Below, piece by piece: positions 1 to 6,756 of a DNA stretch of 29,143 bases. Made by a program: the position numbers and the translations under genes. The notes beneath the pieces were generated by a model. That model saw only the letters and a list, made by a program, of their open reading frames with translations. It searched no databases and was not told where the DNA came from. The DNA is taken from the IMG/VR virus record IMGVR_UViG_3300023179_000386, positions 1-29,143 of that record; one strand, given 5' to 3'. Numbering within the stretch: position 1 is the stretch's first letter; every line of letters begins with the position of its first letter. This DNA comes from a virus.

Positions 1-200
1 CATCTAGGCAAGAAGTCGAAGATGAGATAATAAGATTAAAAAATAAATGGGATAATGATAGATATAGTAGATTACGTGCTAAAGAATATCCTCCCATTAC
101 AGATTATCTCGATGCAGTAGTAAAAGGTGATCAAGAACAAATGCAAGCGTATGTTGATGCTTGTTTAGCAGTTAAAGCAAAATATCCTAAACCGGAGTAA
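1..200 (+). CDS. C-terminal part of a small tail-fibre-associated protein (5' end outside the window)
   Basis: The frame is open from base 3 to the TAA at 198-200 and gives about 65 residues with no start in the window. The visible part is charged and helical at first (EVEDEIIRLKNKWDND), then carries YPPITDYLDAVVKGD and ends AYVDACLAVKAKYPKPE. The 'YPPI-D-LDA...VKAKYPKP' pattern is one I recognise from small proteins beside phage tail-fibre genes; their biochemical role is unsettled (fibre chaperone or fibre-associated protein). The next gene starts 4 bases after the stop, and CCGGAG near the end of this gene can serve as its ribosome binding site, so the two are probably co-transcribed. The family assignment is from memory of the motif only. 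Confidence 0.7.
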   Translation, partial: SRQEVEDEIIRLKNKWDNDRYSRLRAKEYPPITDYLDAVVKGDQEQMQAYVDACLAVKAKYPKPE

Positions 201-203
201 TTT

Positions 204-710
204 ATGCCAGTATCAATAAGTGGAAGTGGTACAATTGGAGTAGGTACTGGCACAGCTATTAGTATAGATGCCAGTAATAGGGTTATAACTAGCTCAAATA
301 AACCAATGGTTTGTGCAAGTATGCGAACATCAGGAGGGGGCTGGACTAACTACGGAGCTGATCCAGGTAGTATAGTAATTTATAATAATATAGTTGTAAA
401 TAATGGCAATCACTACAATAGTTCAACAGGAATATTTACTTGTCCTGTAGCTGGACACTATAGAATGATGGCGTGTGTTCTTGCTGGACAAAGTAATTAT
501 AGCTGCCACCTAAGACCAAGAAAAAATAATGTGAATATATTAGATCAAGCAGCACACATTAATCAACTTAGTGGTTGGGTAAATATATGGGCAATTCACC
601 TAGTATCTTGTTCTGCTAATGATACGCTAAGTTGGTATGCAGCTTCTAGTGGAGCAGGTATTTATACTATAAGTGATTATAGTCACATGATAATAGAACT
701 GGTTGGATAA
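204..710 (+). CDS. C1q-like tail tip / fibre protein
   Basis: A 168-residue protein. Residues 1-33 are a low-complexity beta-type leader (ISGSGTIGVGTGTAISIDAS) like the stalk ends of phage fibres. From about residue 55 the pattern NNGNHYNSSTGIFTCPVAGH (67-86) matches the core of C1q/TNF-like jelly-roll domains, where 'YN-STG-FTCPVAG-Y' is a hallmark. The C-terminus (YSHMIIELVG) is the usual last strand. C1q-like domains trimerise and often bind surface ligands, so a role at a fibre tip in receptor contact is likely but inferred. There is no signal peptide or membrane segment. It sits between two other small tail-type genes. A general head-decoration protein with this fold is the main alternative. 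Confidence 0.65.
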   Translation: MPVSISGSGTIGVGTGTAISIDASNRVITSSNKPMVCASMRTSGGGWTNYGADPGSIVIYNNIVVNNGNHYNSSTGIFTCPVAGHYRMMACVLAGQSNYSCHLRPRKNNVNILDQAAHINQLSGWVNIWAIHLVSCSANDTLSWYAASSGAGIYTISDYSHMIIELVG

Positions 711-711
711 T

Positions 712-954
712 ATGCCTAAAACTTACACAGTAACTTTAACAGATGCAGAAAACAAAGCACTGCAGCTAATTTGTGACGATCCACAAGCTTGGATAGATAA
801 TGCAGTACATAATCGTTGCAGAATCGCCATCGATGAGATATTTTTACTAGAAGCAGAGCGTATAGCTAAAGTTGGTGGTACCCTAATTGGCACCAAAGAG
901 GACATAGTTTTAGCATACGTACCACCTGAGCCACAGCCACCAACAATTGGTTAG
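712..954 (+). CDS. Small conserved phage protein next to tail-fibre genes
   Basis: An 80-residue protein starting MPKTYTVTLTDAENKALQLI. I choose the ATG at 712 over an in-frame TTG at 703, because the TTG lies inside the previous gene and the ATG follows that gene's stop by one base. The pattern 'T-ENKAL...DPQAWIDNAVHNRCRIAIDEI' (residues 11-43) is familiar from many phage genomes, where such proteins lie among tail genes, usually without an assigned function. It is mostly helical and acidic, with a proline-rich end (YVPPEPQPPTIG). It could be a fibre chaperone or a minor virion part. It is the last gene before a 118-base spacer that holds a late promoter. Confidence 0.7.
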   Translation: MPKTYTVTLTDAENKALQLICDDPQAWIDNAVHNRCRIAIDEIFLLEAERIAKVGGTLIGTKEDIVLAYVPPEPQPPTIG

Positions 955-1018
955 AGTTTAACGTAGGATAATGTTAAAGTATACTCTTTTTACTTTTTTT
1001 TATTGAATTAAAAAATAT

Positions 1019-1026
1019 TATAAATA
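1019..1026 (+). promoter_or_regulatory. T4-type late promoter (TATAAATA)
   Basis: Exact match to the T4 late-promoter -10 octamer, in the 118-base AT-rich spacer between the small gene ending at 954 and the fibre gene starting at 1073 (46 bases from octamer to ATG). In T4 this element is read by RNA polymerase carrying the phage sigma factor gp55 and its coactivators. The rest of the spacer, 955-1072, shows T-rich tracts and no convincing hairpin or ORF. Confidence 0.6.
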
Positions 1027-1072
1027 ATATGGACTTTTTGACGAATTTCAAAAATCTTATATAGAGATTAAG

Positions 1073-2641
1073 ATGCCAAAAAAATTAGTTAGCAGAGCAC
1101 TTGAACAACCTTTAGGCATAACTGGTAATGTTAGTATTACTGGAAATTTGGCCCTACAAGGTAACATCTTATTTGCTTATAACAATAACAATAGACTGTA
1201 TGGTGTAGGTAATATACTATACTATAAAACTGCTACGGAAACATTTACTGTTCAAAATACAGCAGTTATTCCTGCAGTATATGGTGGTTCATCCAAAGTA
1301 CCAGTATTCACAGTAGATTCTCAAGGTAGACTTACATCCGCTGCTAACGTAAACGTAGCAGGAGTTAGTGGTTTTTCTGCCACAGGTAATTCTTTTACTA
1401 TATCTACTGCTGATGGTAGTTCCTTTATAGCAAATCTACAAACTAATTCTGTTAGATTAGCAGTAGATACAACTGGAGATTACGTATCTAATGTATTAGC
1501 TGGTACGGGTGTTACTATTACTGGACAAGGTGGAGAAACAGCAACACCCACTATTGCTATTGGTCAAGCTGTATCAACTTCATCAGATGTATCCTTTAGA
1601 AATCTAACTCTATCAGGTAATTTAATAGTATCTGGTAATGTAACAACGATTACCTCTAACACATTAATAGTTAATGATCCTTTAATCCAAGTTGGTGCTA
1701 ATAATAATATTAGTGATACTATTGATTTAGGATTCTTTGGACATTACTATGGTGGTACTCCTGCTGTAGAAAGACATGCTGGATTGTTTAGAGATGCATC
1801 TGATGGTATATTTAAACTTTTCGCCAATTTGGATCCAACCCCTGGAAATACTGTAGATGTTGCTGATCCGTCGTTTAGATTCGGTAGTTTAGATGTTGAG
1901 ATGTTATATGGCAATGTTACTGGAACAGTGTCTACCTTAAGTAATCATACTACTGCAAATTTAACAGAAGGCACAAATCTTTATTTTACAAATGCTAGAG
2001 TATATGCAAATGTTAACCAGATTGGTTACGCATATATTTCACAAGTAGCAGTAAAAGCAAATGTAATTGACCTTACAACTGCTAATGTAGTAGAATTAAC
2101 TAATCTTTATTATACCAATGCTAGAGCAAGAACAGCTATTTCAGTAACAGGTTCAGGAACATATGATAACTCAACAGGCATTATTACAGTAACAGGCGGC
2201 GTAACATCTGTAGGTGGTGCTACTGGAACAGTATCAAATGTTCAATTGGCAGCCGGGCTAGCTAATACTACTATTAGTAATTTAACAGTTACTGGCGGCG
2301 TAAACTTTAATAGCTTTACAGAAAACGTAGTAAACGTATCAGCCACTACTGCAAATACAACCATTGATTGGTCACTTGGTGCTATATTCGATATGAACTT
2401 GGCGGCTAATACAACAGTTACATTTACCAATCCTCCGCCTGCTATGAGAGCCAGAACAATATCCATTGTAGTTAGACCTACTGGAACAGGTGTTAGAACA
2501 ATTACTGTTCAAAGAGCAAAATATACTGATGGTATAACACCAGTATTAAGTCTTCCAGGTAATATTGATATGCTATCGTATATGACAATAGACGGCGGAA
2601 ATTCTTATTTTGGATCATTCGTATTAGCAGGATTAGCTTAA
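1073..2641 (+). CDS. Tail fibre protein, short paralogue of the giant fibre
   Basis: A 522-residue beta-rich fibre protein. Residues about 1-60 are an N-terminal region with 'ITGNVSITGNLALQGN' repeats. Residues 77-190 hold YGGSSKVPVFTVDSQGR and DTTGDYVSNVLAGTGVTITG modules that recur in the 1833-residue fibre. Residues 202-265 hold the DPLIQVGANNN...GLFRDASD...KLFANL module. Two EGTNLYFTNAR-type repeats follow around residues 300-355. The last 100 or so residues (ATTANTTIDWSLGAIFDMNL to FGSFVLAGLA) resemble a C-terminal domain common in phage fibres, probably the distal tip. An expected role is host attachment as a trimeric fibre; that is inferred from the family. It follows a late promoter and is 10 bases from the next gene. 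A 68-nt stretch (1991-2058) is identical to the giant fibre gene. Confidence 0.8.
   Translation: MPKKLVSRALEQPLGITGNVSITGNLALQGNILFAYNNNNRLYGVGNILYYKTATETFTVQNTAVIPAVYGGSSKVPVFTVDSQGRLTSAANVNVAGVSGFSATGNSFTISTADGSSFIANLQTNSVRLAVDTTGDYVSNVLAGTGVTITGQGGETATPTIAIGQAVSTSSDVSFRNLTLSGNLIVSGNVTTITSNTLIVNDPLIQVGANNNISDTIDLGFFGHYYGGTPAVERHAGLFRDASDGIFKLFANLDPTPGNTVDVADPSFRFGSLDVEMLYGNVTGTVSTLSNHTTANLTEGTNLYFTNARVYANVNQIGYAYISQVAVKANVIDLTTANVVELTNLYYTNARARTAISVTGSGTYDNSTGIITVTGGVTSVGGATGTVSNVQLAAGLANTTISNLTVTGGVNFNSFTENVVNVSATTANTTIDWSLGAIFDMNLAANTTVTFTNPPPAMRARTISIVVRPTGTGVRTITVQRAKYTDGITPVLSLPGNIDMLSYMTIDGGNSYFGSFVLAGLA
1991..2058 (+). repeat. 68-nt block identical to two sites in the giant fibre gene
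   Basis: This block begins AATGCTAGAGTATATGC and ends GCAGTAAAAGC. It is identical, base for base, to 9250-9317 and 9376-9443, and is in the same reading frame in all three places. It encodes the NARVYANVNQIGYAY...AVK part of the fibre repeat. The flanks diverge at once on both sides. Elsewhere the repeats of the two fibre genes differ at many synonymous sites, so the identity points to recent recombination or gene conversion. Confidence 0.85.
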
Positions 2642-2651
2642 AGGTAAAAAA

Positions 2652-2948
2652 ATGAAAAGGGATATTCAACTTTATTTCAGCACTAAAACAAATCATTTAG
2701 ATGTATATCGAATTCAAAATTATTTCAAAAGAAATAATATAGTTTATACTGATTTTAGATATACTGCAGATGGAGCCATCACTGAATGTGTTAGTGCTTT
2801 AAATAGTAATTTTGCTAATGAATTATTAGCAAAAGGAACTCTACTAACCGCACCTCTGTTAGAACCAGTATTAGTGTATAGAGAATTCCCACAAGGCAAT
2901 TATATTATTTCTATTGGTAAAACAGAGATATTATCACGTTTTATCTAA
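2652..2948 (+). CDS. Small 98-residue protein, possible Cys-poor thioredoxin-like fold
   Basis: A 98-residue protein of unknown function. It starts with a beta strand (RDIQLYFS), a long helix with basic residues (DVYRIQNYFKRNN) and a second strand (IVYTDFRYT), and ends with PVLVYREF, a short turn, YIISIG and a last helix TEILSRFI. The order beta-alpha-beta, then Pro-beta-beta-Gly-alpha, is that of glutaredoxin-like proteins, but the CxxC active site is absent; the only Cys is residue 46. The protein at 6757-7053 has the same length and end pattern (PFIAYRHK...EGQDAITEF). The gene overlaps nothing and ends one base before the ATG of the collagen-like gene, so the two are probably translated together. 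The fold is my inference from pattern; a fibre chaperone or accessory role is possible. Confidence 0.55.
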   Translation: MKRDIQLYFSTKTNHLDVYRIQNYFKRNNIVYTDFRYTADGAITECVSALNSNFANELLAKGTLLTAPLLEPVLVYREFPQGNYIISIGKTEILSRFI

Positions 2949-2949
2949 A

Positions 2950-5241
2950 ATGCCAGCAATCGGTGCACTTAAAAGAACAGTTATAAATTCGGGCTCCGTC
3001 ACGATAGGTGCTGCAGCTAGTGGCACGGTATCTGTGCCCTTTGGTGTTCGTACTGTTAATTTGACCTTAGTTGGAAGTCCTGGTAATCCTGGTAATGCCG
3101 GTGCAAACGGTTCAGGTGGGGCGGGAGGCTCAGCAGGAAATATAGGTCAACCTGGCCAAGGTGGAAATAACGGTTCAGGAGGAGCAGGCGGCTCTGCTGG
3201 TAACTCAGGACAACCAGGGGGTGATGGTTATAATGGCTCAGGTGGGGCGGGAGGCTCAGCTGGTAATCCAGGGCAAGGGGGGCAAGCAGGGTCTAACGGT
3301 GTGGGTGGCGCTGGTGGTTCAGGTGGTGGCGGTGGTGCTGGCGGTGCTGGTGGCGCAGCTGGTAATCCAGGGCAAGGAGGACAACCCGGAACAGCAGGTG
3401 CCGGGGGCGCAGCTGGAAACCCAGGCCAACCAGGCCAAGGGGGGCAACCTGGTACTAATGGGGCAGCAGGTCCGGGAGGATATGGAGCTCCTGGTGGCTC
3501 GGGTGGCGGAGGAGGACAAGGAGCAACGGGGTCTGGACCTGGCGCTGACGGAGGACAAGGAACTACATATCTTCATCCCAATGGTGTACAACCTTACTTA
3601 TATAGTTATAGTGTTGGTGGCCCGCCAGGTTCCAAGGGGTCAGGAGTTAGGTCTGGTGGCGATGGAGGTCGTGGAGGATATGGATATTTTTGGTTTGGTG
3701 AAGCAGGTGGTTCCGGAGCTAATGGAAGTCCGGGAGGATTTGGTGCTCCTGGGTCAGGTGCTGGGTCAGGACAAGCTGGTGTTAATGGGCAACCAGGAGC
3801 GGCTGGTACCGGTGCAGGAGCAGGACAAGCTGGACAACCAGGTACAGCAGCTCAACCAGGATTTGCAGCTCAACCAGGAAGTGCTGGTGCACCAGGCGCA
3901 AGTGGAAATGGTGCTACAGGTGGACAACCTGGAAGTTCTGGTGGAGCAGGTAGTCCAGGCGCGAGCGGAAATGGCGCAACTGGCGGACAACCAGGTTCAG
4001 CTGGAAGTGCAGGTAACCCAGGCGGGAGTGGATCAGGTAGAACATTAGGACAAGCAGGTACAAGTGGTAGCGCTGGACAACCTGGTAATGCAGGTTCATC
4101 TACTACTTTTTACACTTATACGGGAGTGGGTGGGTCTGCTGGAGCAGGTGGGGCTGCGGGTAATACAGGCCAACCTGGTACGGATGGTAATAATGGTTCA
4201 GGGGGAGCAGGTGGATCTGCTGGAAACCCAGGCCAACCAGGCCAAGGCGGGTATAATGGCTCGGGTGGTGCTGGTGGGTCTGCTGGTAACTCAGGACAAC
4301 CAGGGCAAGGTGGAACTAATGGTGCAGGAGGAGCGGGAGGTTCAGCAGGAAATACCGGATTAAGTGCTGGGCAGGCAGGAGGCCAAGGACAATCAGGAAC
4401 AACTGGACAACCCGCATCCAACGCAGCAGGTGGTGCAGGCGGAAATAGTAGTTCTGGTCAACCGGGTTCTAATGGTACAGGGGGAGCAGCCGGCTTCGGC
4501 GGCAACGCAGGCAATTCAGGCACTTCTGGTGGTTCTAGTAATAGAGCTGCTGCAGGCGGAGGCGGAGGCGGAGGCGGAGGCGCAGGTGCACCTGCCAATC
4601 CAGGTCAAGCTGGTGTTAATGGGATGAATGGAGAAAGCGGATCAGGTGGAAGCGGCGGTGCTGGCGGAGGTTATGGCGTAGTACAAGGTGGAGATGGGCA
4701 ACCTGGTACAGGTGGGGCTGCGGGTAACACCGGTGCTACTGGTCAGGCAGGTACGGGAGCTACGGCGGGGCAGGCAGGACAACCAGGTTCAGCTGGAAGT
4801 GCAGGTTACCCAGGCGGTGCCAACCCAGGCCAAGCAGGACAACCTGCAGCTGCAGGTTCAGCTGGACAACCTGGAGGTTCAGGAAGTCAAGGTGCTGCAG
4901 GGCAACCTGGTTCTGGCGCAACAGCTGGTCAACCTGGTTTTGCCGGAGGAAACGGATCTCCGGGAGGAGGAGGCTCTGGAGCATCAGGTGGTCAACCTGG
5001 TTTTGCCGGAGGAAACGGATCTCCGGGAGCAGGTGGTAACGGTGCTACAGGTGGACAACCAGGTTCAGCTGGAAGTGCAGGTAGTCCTGGAGCTTCTGGA
5101 ACAGGTGCTGGGTCGGGACAAGCCGGAAACTCCTCATCGCCTACAAGTTTTTCTAGTCAAAGAATTCAATACAGAAATAATTATAGTTACAGTACTGCAC
5201 CAAGTACTGGATCTATCACGATATCTTGGAGCAGACAATAA
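2950..5241 (+). CDS. Large glycine-rich, collagen-like (Gly-X-Y) virion/adhesin protein
   Basis: A 763-residue protein from the ATG at 2950, one base after the previous stop; an upstream in-frame TTG at 2914 lies inside the previous gene and is less likely. Residues 1-41 are a beta-rich cap (SVTIGAAASGTVSVPFG). From residue 42, 46 Gly-X-Y triplets run without a break to residue 179. Related triplet segments continue to about 727, broken by an aromatic patch at 205-252 (TTYLHPNG...YGYFWFG), a short one at 383-393 (SSTTFYTYTGV) and a nine-glycine run at 536-544. By hand count about 44 prolines are followed by Gly, about 23 of them as Gln-Pro-Gly. Acidic and basic residues are rare. Residues 728-763 form a beta-type tail ending ITISWSRQ. 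Such triplet proteins fold as collagen triple helices or polyglycine-II bundles, as in the Salmonella phage S16 gp38 adhesin. A role as a fibre or adhesin is likely from its place among fibre genes. The gene is much more GC-rich than its neighbours, which follows from Gly/Ala/Pro codons. Confidence 0.75.
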   Translation: MPAIGALKRTVINSGSVTIGAAASGTVSVPFGVRTVNLTLVGSPGNPGNAGANGSGGAGGSAGNIGQPGQGGNNGSGGAGGSAGNSGQPGGDGYNGSGGAGGSAGNPGQGGQAGSNGVGGAGGSGGGGGAGGAGGAAGNPGQGGQPGTAGAGGAAGNPGQPGQGGQPGTNGAAGPGGYGAPGGSGGGGGQGATGSGPGADGGQGTTYLHPNGVQPYLYSYSVGGPPGSKGSGVRSGGDGGRGGYGYFWFGEAGGSGANGSPGGFGAPGSGAGSGQAGVNGQPGAAGTGAGAGQAGQPGTAAQPGFAAQPGSAGAPGASGNGATGGQPGSSGGAGSPGASGNGATGGQPGSAGSAGNPGGSGSGRTLGQAGTSGSAGQPGNAGSSTTFYTYTGVGGSAGAGGAAGNTGQPGTDGNNGSGGAGGSAGNPGQPGQGGYNGSGGAGGSAGNSGQPGQGGTNGAGGAGGSAGNTGLSAGQAGGQGQSGTTGQPASNAAGGAGGNSSSGQPGSNGTGGAAGFGGNAGNSGTSGGSSNRAAAGGGGGGGGGAGAPANPGQAGVNGMNGESGSGGSGGAGGGYGVVQGGDGQPGTGGAAGNTGATGQAGTGATAGQAGQPGSAGSAGYPGGANPGQAGQPAAAGSAGQPGGSGSQGAAGQPGSGATAGQPGFAGGNGSPGGGGSGASGGQPGFAGGNGSPGAGGNGATGGQPGSAGSAGSPGASGTGAGSGQAGNSSSPTSFSSQRIQYRNNYSYSTAPSTGSITISWSRQ
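4555..4581 (+). repeat. Hexanucleotide microsatellite (GGCGGA) x4.5
   Basis: Four and a half tandem copies of GGCGGA encode nine consecutive glycines (residues 536-544 of the collagen-like protein). Because the unit is six bases, slippage would add or remove two glycines without a frameshift. Confidence 0.85.
4927..5029 (+). repeat. 40-nt direct repeat with 63-nt spacing
   Basis: Positions 4927-4966 and 4990-5029 are identical. Each starts GGTCAACCTGGTTTTGCC and encodes GQPGFAGGNGSPG. The spacing of 63 bases is 21 codons, so this is an in-frame tandem duplication of a 21-residue unit that has since diverged in its last third. Confidence 0.85.
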
Positions 5242-5543
5242 TGGCTTTTTATTCTTTTACACATAAAATCAAATCATTGGATATTAGTGCTGGAAATTTT
5301 CTAGTGGAATATATCCCCGACGATACAGATTTAAGTCCCGTTTTATTAAATTTAAGCATTTCTGAAAGAAGTTATACTACTATTAGAGATGAAAATACTA
5401 ACGAGCCATTATATACCAATCAGGAATCTGTACCTTTTTCATATCATTATGAATACACTATAAATAATTTTTCTCCTCAAAATGTTTGGAATAATCAAAA
5501 ACATATGCTAAATAATTTGGAATTTTTGCAGAATAAAATGTAA
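5241..5543 (+). CDS. Hypothetical 100-residue protein in the adhesin-dioxygenase cluster
   Basis: Starts at the ATG at 5241, whose A is the last base of the collagen-like gene's TAA stop (TAATG), so translation is probably coupled. I do not recognise the family with confidence. It begins MAFYSFTHKIKSLDISAGNF, continues with a beta-type stretch (FLVEYIPDDTDLSPVLLNLS) and a tract DENTNEPLYTNQESVPFSYH, and ends with a helical NVWNNQKHMLNNLEFLQNK. It has no Cys, no signal peptide and no membrane segment. Its position directly between the collagen-like gene and two dioxygenases suggests an accessory role in making or attaching that protein, but nothing in the sequence proves this. A TATAAATA at 5459-5466 lies inside this gene. 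Confidence 0.7.
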   Translation: MAFYSFTHKIKSLDISAGNFLVEYIPDDTDLSPVLLNLSISERSYTTIRDENTNEPLYTNQESVPFSYHYEYTINNFSPQNVWNNQKHMLNNLEFLQNKM

Positions 5544-5551
5544 GAGGATTT

Positions 5552-6136
5552 ATGATTGAAGAAAATTTTGTTAGAGTATATGATAATGCGTTATCAAGAA
5601 ATTTTTGTCAAGGCGTAATATCATATTTTGAATGGTGTCTTGAAAACAATAGAACATGGGATAGAGTTGAAACAAATGTACATAAAAAAGATAAATCAAT
5701 AATATTGAATCCTGGTATTGCTACAGATATTAATTTTTCGGAAGAACATCTCGGTGGATATATTAAAGAATTTAATACATCATTTTGGGATCATTGTTAT
5801 CCGAAATACAGAGATGAGTTTTCTTCAATAAATAATTATCCAAGACATACTATTTTTACATATAAAGTACAAAAGACTTTGCCAGGGGAAGGTTATCATG
5901 TTTGGCATTTTGAAAATGATAGTGTACTTTTTTCAAGAAGAATTCTAACATATATTTTGTATTTAAATGATATATTTGAAGGCGGAGAAACTGAGTTGTT
6001 ATATCAAGGAATGAGAATACCACCTAAGGAAGGATCGTTAGTGATTTTTCCTACAGCCTTTACTCATACACACCGGGGTAATCCCCCTTTAAAGGGTACA
6101 AAATATATAATGACTGGTTGGGTGGAGATAGCATAA
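5552..6136 (+). CDS. 2-oxoglutarate/Fe(II) dioxygenase, prolyl-4-hydroxylase-like
   Basis: A 194-residue protein with the double-stranded beta-helix signature of 2OG/Fe(II) oxygenases. The first iron ligands are in GYHVWHFEND (114-123), an H-x-E pair at H119 and E121. LTYILYLNDIFEGGETEL (132-149) is the typical core strand and 'F-GGET-L' turn. The distal histidine is in FTHTHRG (H174, possibly H172), and K184 in GTKYIMTGW would bind the 2OG carboxylate. A Lys at this site and the overall shape resemble prolyl 4-hydroxylases. Such enzymes use O2 and 2OG to hydroxylate proline or other side chains. It is preceded by an AGAGGATTT ribosome binding site and overlaps the next dioxygenase by one base. 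The nearby Pro-Gly-rich protein is the obvious candidate substrate, which is inference. Phage 2OG oxygenases may also act on DNA bases or host proteins. Confidence 0.85.
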   Translation: MIEENFVRVYDNALSRNFCQGVISYFEWCLENNRTWDRVETNVHKKDKSIILNPGIATDINFSEEHLGGYIKEFNTSFWDHCYPKYRDEFSSINNYPRHTIFTYKVQKTLPGEGYHVWHFENDSVLFSRRILTYILYLNDIFEGGETELLYQGMRIPPKEGSLVIFPTAFTHTHRGNPPLKGTKYIMTGWVEIA

Positions 6137-6741
6137 TGTCAGTTTATAATTTTTTACCTAATTTTCCTAATGAAAATTATTTTGCACCTTTTGTAACATT
6201 ACAAAATGAATTCACGTTAGAGGAATTAAATCATATTGTAGGGTATGTGGAAAATAATTTGAACCTTGCTATTGCTACAGTTGGGCAAAATAATGATGAC
6301 ACTGTTGTAGAAAATATACGAAGATCAAAAGTATGCTGGATTTCTAATAATAATGAAACTGCATGGTTATATGAAAAATTGGCGTGGGCTGTTAGAAAAA
6401 TAAATAGTAATTTTTATAACTATGATATTTTTGGATTTGTGGAGGATTTTCAATTTACAGTTTATGCAGAATCAGACAATTCGCATTATACTTGGCATAT
6501 AGATTCAGGTAAAGGAGACAATTTGCCAAGAAAATTATCTTTAGTTTTACAATTATCCTCACCTGAAGAATATGAAGGAGGAGAATTAGAACTAATGGTA
6601 TCACCTGAACCTACTCGGGTAAACAAGGAAAAAGGGTTAATTACTATTTTTCCATCCTATACTTTACATAGGGTCACACCAGTGACTAAAGGTATAAGAA
6701 AAACTTTGGTTGTTTGGATAGCAGGTCCCGCTTTTAAATAA
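6136..6741 (+). CDS. Second 2-oxoglutarate/Fe(II) dioxygenase (PKHD-type)
   Basis: 201 residues from the ATG at 6136, which overlaps the previous TAA (TAATG); an in-frame TTG at 6118 lies inside the upstream gene. The iron site is H121-x-D123 in YTWHIDSG, followed by KLSLVLQLSSPEEYEGGELEL (133-153). The distal ligand is H178 in SYTLHRVTPVTKG, and R188 in GIRKTLVVW is the likely 2OG-binding arginine. HxD...H...R with 'LHRVTPVT-G-R' is the pattern of the PKHD-type/PiuC-like hydroxylases, a different branch from the upstream Lys-type enzyme, so the pair is probably not a recent duplication. The two genes are probably translated as a coupled pair. The substrate is unknown; the collagen-like virion protein is a candidate. 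Confidence 0.87.
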   Translation: MSVYNFLPNFPNENYFAPFVTLQNEFTLEELNHIVGYVENNLNLAIATVGQNNDDTVVENIRRSKVCWISNNNETAWLYEKLAWAVRKINSNFYNYDIFGFVEDFQFTVYAESDNSHYTWHIDSGKGDNLPRKLSLVLQLSSPEEYEGGELELMVSPEPTRVNKEKGLITIFPSYTLHRVTPVTKGIRKTLVVWIAGPAFK

Positions 6742-6756
6742 GGAGTTAATTGTAAA

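Larger units (their letters stand above)
3985..5082 (+). repeat. Dispersed 30-nt direct repeat, three copies in the collagen-like gene
   Basis: The 30-nt unit starting GGACAACCAGGTTCAGCTGG occurs identically at 3985-4014, 4777-4806 and 5053-5082, always in the same frame, and encodes GQPGSAGSAG. Similar but less perfect units fill the gene, for example the GSGGAGGSAGN units near 3170-3260 and 4195-4290. The repeats could let the protein lengthen or shorten by in-frame recombination. Confidence 0.8.

Noticed and set aside
659-666. TATTTATA, a late-promoter octamer on the minus strand; another at 16996-17003.
   Set aside because: Both lie inside + strand genes and there are no minus-strand genes to serve, so chance is the best explanation.
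955-1018. Possible terminator in the spacer before the 522-residue fibre (AGTATACT palindrome followed by T-rich tracts).
   Set aside because: The palindrome leaves no loop and the T tracts are interrupted, so no stable stem can be drawn.
2914-2949. Upstream TTG starts for several genes (2914, 703, 5226, 6118, 15120).
   Set aside because: Each lies inside the preceding gene, and a downstream ATG close to the stop gives the protein start expected from its family or gene spacing.
3161-4048. Long open frames in other registers and on the minus strand across the glycine-rich gene (for example 3161-4048, 4116-4421, 4688-5266).
   Set aside because: They come from the GC-rich Gly/Ala/Pro codons, which lack stops in other frames. 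The proteins are low-complexity without start signals, and the Gly-X-Y frame is clearly the coding one.
5459-5466. TATAAATA inside the 100-residue gene, 86 bases before the first dioxygenase.
   Set aside because: Exact late-promoter octamer, but within a coding region and in AT-rich DNA; the dioxygenase can be read from the upstream transcript. Kept only as a weak possibility.
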